DNA of 15,373 bases from the NCBI GenBank assembly GCA_963972105.1, contig CAXAVH010000061.1:1-15373 (forward strand), written 5' to 3'. The DNA is from NZQO01 sp002693605. GTDB taxonomy: Bacteria; Bacteroidota; Bacteroidia; Flavobacteriales; Flavobacteriaceae. The notes beneath the pieces were generated by a model that saw only the letters and a list, made by a program, of their open reading frames with translations, did not search any database and was not told where the DNA came from. The position numbers and the translations under genes were made by a program. Below are positions 13,031 through 15,373 of the stretch, one piece after another (within the stretch, counting starts at the first letter, position 1; each line of letters starts with the position of its first letter).

Positions 13031-15373
13031 GATATAGTATTTCTTGAATTTTGGATATGATATCGCACTCAACAGTACAAAGAAACCAACCAAGTACCAA
13101 ACGAATGTGGGGGTTAACGGGGCATCTCCACTAGCGTATGAATGCAAACCGGTAAGGTAGAAGTTAACGCCAAAGTACGTCATCATAATCGAGGCGTAGG
13201 CAAAAATGGCCAGTACATTGAACGTCCACCTGCTTCGCAGGCCGGGTACCAGGCGGGCATGTATCACAAAAGCATAAATCATAATACTAATAAGTGCCCA
13301 GGTTTCCTTGGGGTCCCACCCCCAGTAACGTCCCCAGCTTTCATTGGCCCATTGCCCGCCTAGAAAGTTTCCTATGGTCAAGAGCACCAAGCCAACGGTA
13401 AGGGCCATTTCGGTAATTATAGTCAGTTCCTGAATGTTCAGCTGCATTTTCTTGAAGTTCTTATTGGTGGTGAGTAACATCAACAAGAGCGAAGCGGTGC
13501 CGAGAATCATTCCCAACGTAAATGGGCCGTAGCTCATTACGATAACCGCAACGTGAATCATGAGCCAGTAGCTATCAAGCACGGGCTGTAAGTTGGCAAT
13601 GGAAGGGTCAATCCAATTCTGGTGGGCTACCCACAGTACGATGGCCCCCACGAAAGCGGTAGAGGCTATGGTAAGGTCACTTTTCCTGCCGAAGGCCAAC
13701 CCGAAGAATACCGTGGCCCAAGCTACGTATATAATACTCTCGTACGCATCGCTCCACGGGGCGTGACCGCTAATATACCAGCGTGCCACGAGGCCCAGAG
13801 TCAATAGTATGAAAAAAGCCCAAATAATATATTTGCATGTCTTTACCAGTGCGTGTACGACTTTCCCCTCCCGGAAGATTTGTACAATTATGGCTATAAA
13901 CATAAAAATTCCTATCAGTGCGAAATATTTATAGAGCCTATTGAAGATATCAATCTTGTTATACCAAATTTCAGCGGTTAACCTGTTTTCTGAAGGCATT
14001 ACCTCACTGCCATACTTCTCCTGAAATTTCTTCAGTCCGGCCAAGATCTCTTCCGCATCGGCGTAGTCTCCGGTTTTTCGTGCTTGCTGGAGGGTCTGGA
14101 AATACACCGGTAATATGGTCTTGGTCACGACCGAATCGGTTCCCTTGAAATTGGCTTCCTGCAATTCGGGAAAGGAAACCCACTTATTGTTAGCATCATT
14201 CGGCAAGGGGAAAATCTTCAGGATACTCCCGCTAAGGGCTTGGTTCAGCAAATAAAAATTTTCGTGAGCCTTGACAAAATCCTTTTCAAACTGGTTTGGA
14301 GTTGCCTTATTGGTAGCGGCCTCTAGGTAAGGCTCTAATTTATAATTTCCCTGCTCGTCGAAAAGGTCCAGGAGGGCAATGCGCTCGACATCATCGGCCA
14401 CACCAATTACCTTTCGTATACTATCGTTTCCTCGCTTAAGGGCAATTAACGGCACTTCTACCCAAAGTCGGGGAAACTCGCTCATAGATAAAAATACTTG
14501 ATCTGCATCGAGCCCGGCGTAGTTATCACTGCGACTAATTTTACGTAATAACTGACTGGCGAAGGTGTTCACGGGCTTCATGCGCCCGTTGTCCTGAATA
14601 ATTAGCCTTCCGAAGACATCGGCGTGGTCCTCGCTTACGGCATTGGCGGTAATTATACTATCCAATTGACGTTGCGAAGATTCCGAATGCCTGTGGTTGC
14701 CGGCTTCTTGTGCCACGGCACCGAAGCCCAATAGTAGCACCGCCAGAGTGGCTACGGTTGCTTTTTTCGTTTTAACCTTATCCAACATTTTTTTGAGGGA
14801 CCCAAAACGGGTGTTCTCATCGAAAAGAATTGCCATAAGCCCTATGTACAATAGGAAATACCCAATATAGGTTATCCACGTGCCCCAAAAATCATGGTTT
14901 ACGGAAAGCACCGTCCCCTTTTCATCAGGGTCGAAGGAGGCTTGGAAAAAACGATATCCCTGATGGTCCAATACGTGGTTCATATAAATTTCATAATCGA
15001 AAAATTCGGTATCCGAATCGTTCACGGTTATCTTGCTCTTAAAGGCCGAATAGGCAGTTTCGGTTCCAGGATACTTATCGGCAATGAAATCGTTCAAGGT
15101 AATGCTGAAAGGAAGCTCGTACGTTTTTGATCCATAGGATAGGTATACGTCCAACTCGGCAATTTCCACCAAGGTCGGATTCGGATCTGATCCTTTTCCT
15201 CCAAGCAGCTCAACCTTCTTCGTCTCACCATCCGAAGTAACATTTACCACAAGAGCGTCCTTGTTGCTCTTTGGTTCATCCTTAGGAGTCTGTACAATTC
15301 CCTGACGACCCCGCGTAACCGGATCGGGAATTACAAACGCCATTCCGGCAAGACGATAGAGCGACCGCAGCAT
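13019..15373 (-). CDS. ccsBA: Cytochrome c biogenesis protein, ResB-CcsA fusion (5' end outside window)
   Basis: A fused system II cytochrome c synthase that moves heme across the inner membrane and joins it to apocytochrome c. The visible 784 residues begin at an internal Met; related proteins have about 280 more residues with the first ResB helices, so the start lies right of 15373. The ResB part ends in YRFFQASFDPDEKGTVLSVNHDFWG (about 140-164) and a helix to 184. A signal-like helix at 205-222 and a periplasmic region to about 480 follow. Helices from about 483 form CcsA. The WWD heme motif WGRYWGWDPKETW is at 680-692. Candidate heme-binding histidines are H537 (SGHAPWSDAYES), H607 (WLMIHVAV), H705 (FVIHARL) and H744 (TGLHSYASG). 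The last codons lie within a terminator hairpin. The function is sure; the symbol is by family. Confidence 0.95.
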   Translation of the reverse strand: MLRSLYRLAGMAFVIPDPVTRGRQGIVQTPKDEPKSNKDALVVNVTSDGETKKVELLGGKGSDPNPTLVEIAELDVYLSYGSKTYELPFSITLNDFIADKYPGTETAYSAFKSKITVNDSDTEFFDYEIYMNHVLDHQGYRFFQASFDPDEKGTVLSVNHDFWGTWITYIGYFLLYIGLMAILFDENTRFGSLKKMLDKVKTKKATVATLAVLLLGFGAVAQEAGNHRHSESSQRQLDSIITANAVSEDHADVFGRLIIQDNGRMKPVNTFASQLLRKISRSDNYAGLDADQVFLSMSEFPRLWVEVPLIALKRGNDSIRKVIGVADDVERIALLDLFDEQGNYKLEPYLEAATNKATPNQFEKDFVKAHENFYLLNQALSGSILKIFPLPNDANNKWVSFPELQEANFKGTDSVVTKTILPVYFQTLQQARKTGDYADAEEILAGLKKFQEKYGSEVMPSENRLTAEIWYNKIDIFNRLYKYFALIGIFMFIAIIVQIFREGKVVHALVKTCKYIIWAFFILLTLGLVARWYISGHAPWSDAYESIIYVAWATVFFGLAFGRKSDLTIASTAFVGAIVLWVAHQNWIDPSIANLQPVLDSYWLMIHVAVIVMSYGPFTLGMILGTASLLLMLLTTNKNFKKMQLNIQELTIITEMALTVGLVLLTIGNFLGGQWANESWGRYWGWDPKETWALISIMIYAFVIHARLVPGLRSRWTFNVLAIFAYASIMMTYFGVNFYLTGLHSYASGDAPLTPTFVWYLVGFFVLLSAISYPKFKKYYIKKG

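Noticed and set aside
1..15373. Insertion sequences, CRISPR arrays, tRNA or rRNA genes, phage or defence genes
   Set aside because: Read-through on both strands found no transposase, regular repeat array, cloverleaf or phage-like protein.

Overview
The window reads as ordinary chromosome from a marine-type member of Bacteroidetes, most likely Flavobacteriaceae. The support is: -7 promoter boxes of the TAnnTTTG type in front of several genes, few clear Shine-Dalgarno sequences, a SusC/TonB-like outer-membrane barrel protein with a carboxypeptidase-regulatory-like N-terminus, a DUF5117/DUF4953-type zinc metalloprotease, a ResB-CcsA fusion for cytochrome c maturation, and a class II fumarase. 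No mobile element, CRISPR array, tRNA or rRNA was seen.

Layout. Positions 1-1663 (minus strand) hold the N-terminal two thirds of a secreted zinc metalloprotease that runs off the left edge. Divergent from it is prfB (1868-2975), encoding release factor 2 and containing the classical programmed +1 frameshift at an in-frame UGA. Convergent with prfB is a DUF2784-like small membrane protein (3123-3524, minus). A plus-strand series follows: a PAPS-type sulfotransferase (3584-4234), a geranylgeranyl-reductase-like FAD oxidoreductase with a TTG start (4246-5478), an unrecognised helical protein (5514-5993), a SIMPL/DUF541 protein (6073-6804) and an ArsC-like thioredoxin-fold protein (6810-7154). 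Next is a large outer-membrane beta-barrel protein (7257-9725), closed by a two-way terminator that it shares with a 59-codon membrane-protein gene on the minus strand (9790-9969).

The right third holds fumC (10125-11513) with a good promoter and terminator. It is followed by a seven-helix membrane receptor-like protein whose cytoplasmic tail resembles a LuxR-type helix-turn-helix (11662-12963). The last gene is ccsBA (13019 to beyond 15373, minus); its start lies outside the window. The 7TM gene and ccsBA converge on one long hairpin that contains the ccsBA stop codon.

The genes are mostly housekeeping or envelope functions: translation termination, the TCA cycle, cytochrome c assembly, outer-membrane transport and secreted proteolysis. 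The items best worth a second look are the 7TM-HTH fusion with a direct repeat spaced 20 bp upstream of it, the prfB frameshift site with a reduced SD-like stimulator, the sulfotransferase/flavoprotein pair, and the unannotated 59-codon gene. No convincing new multi-gene system was found.
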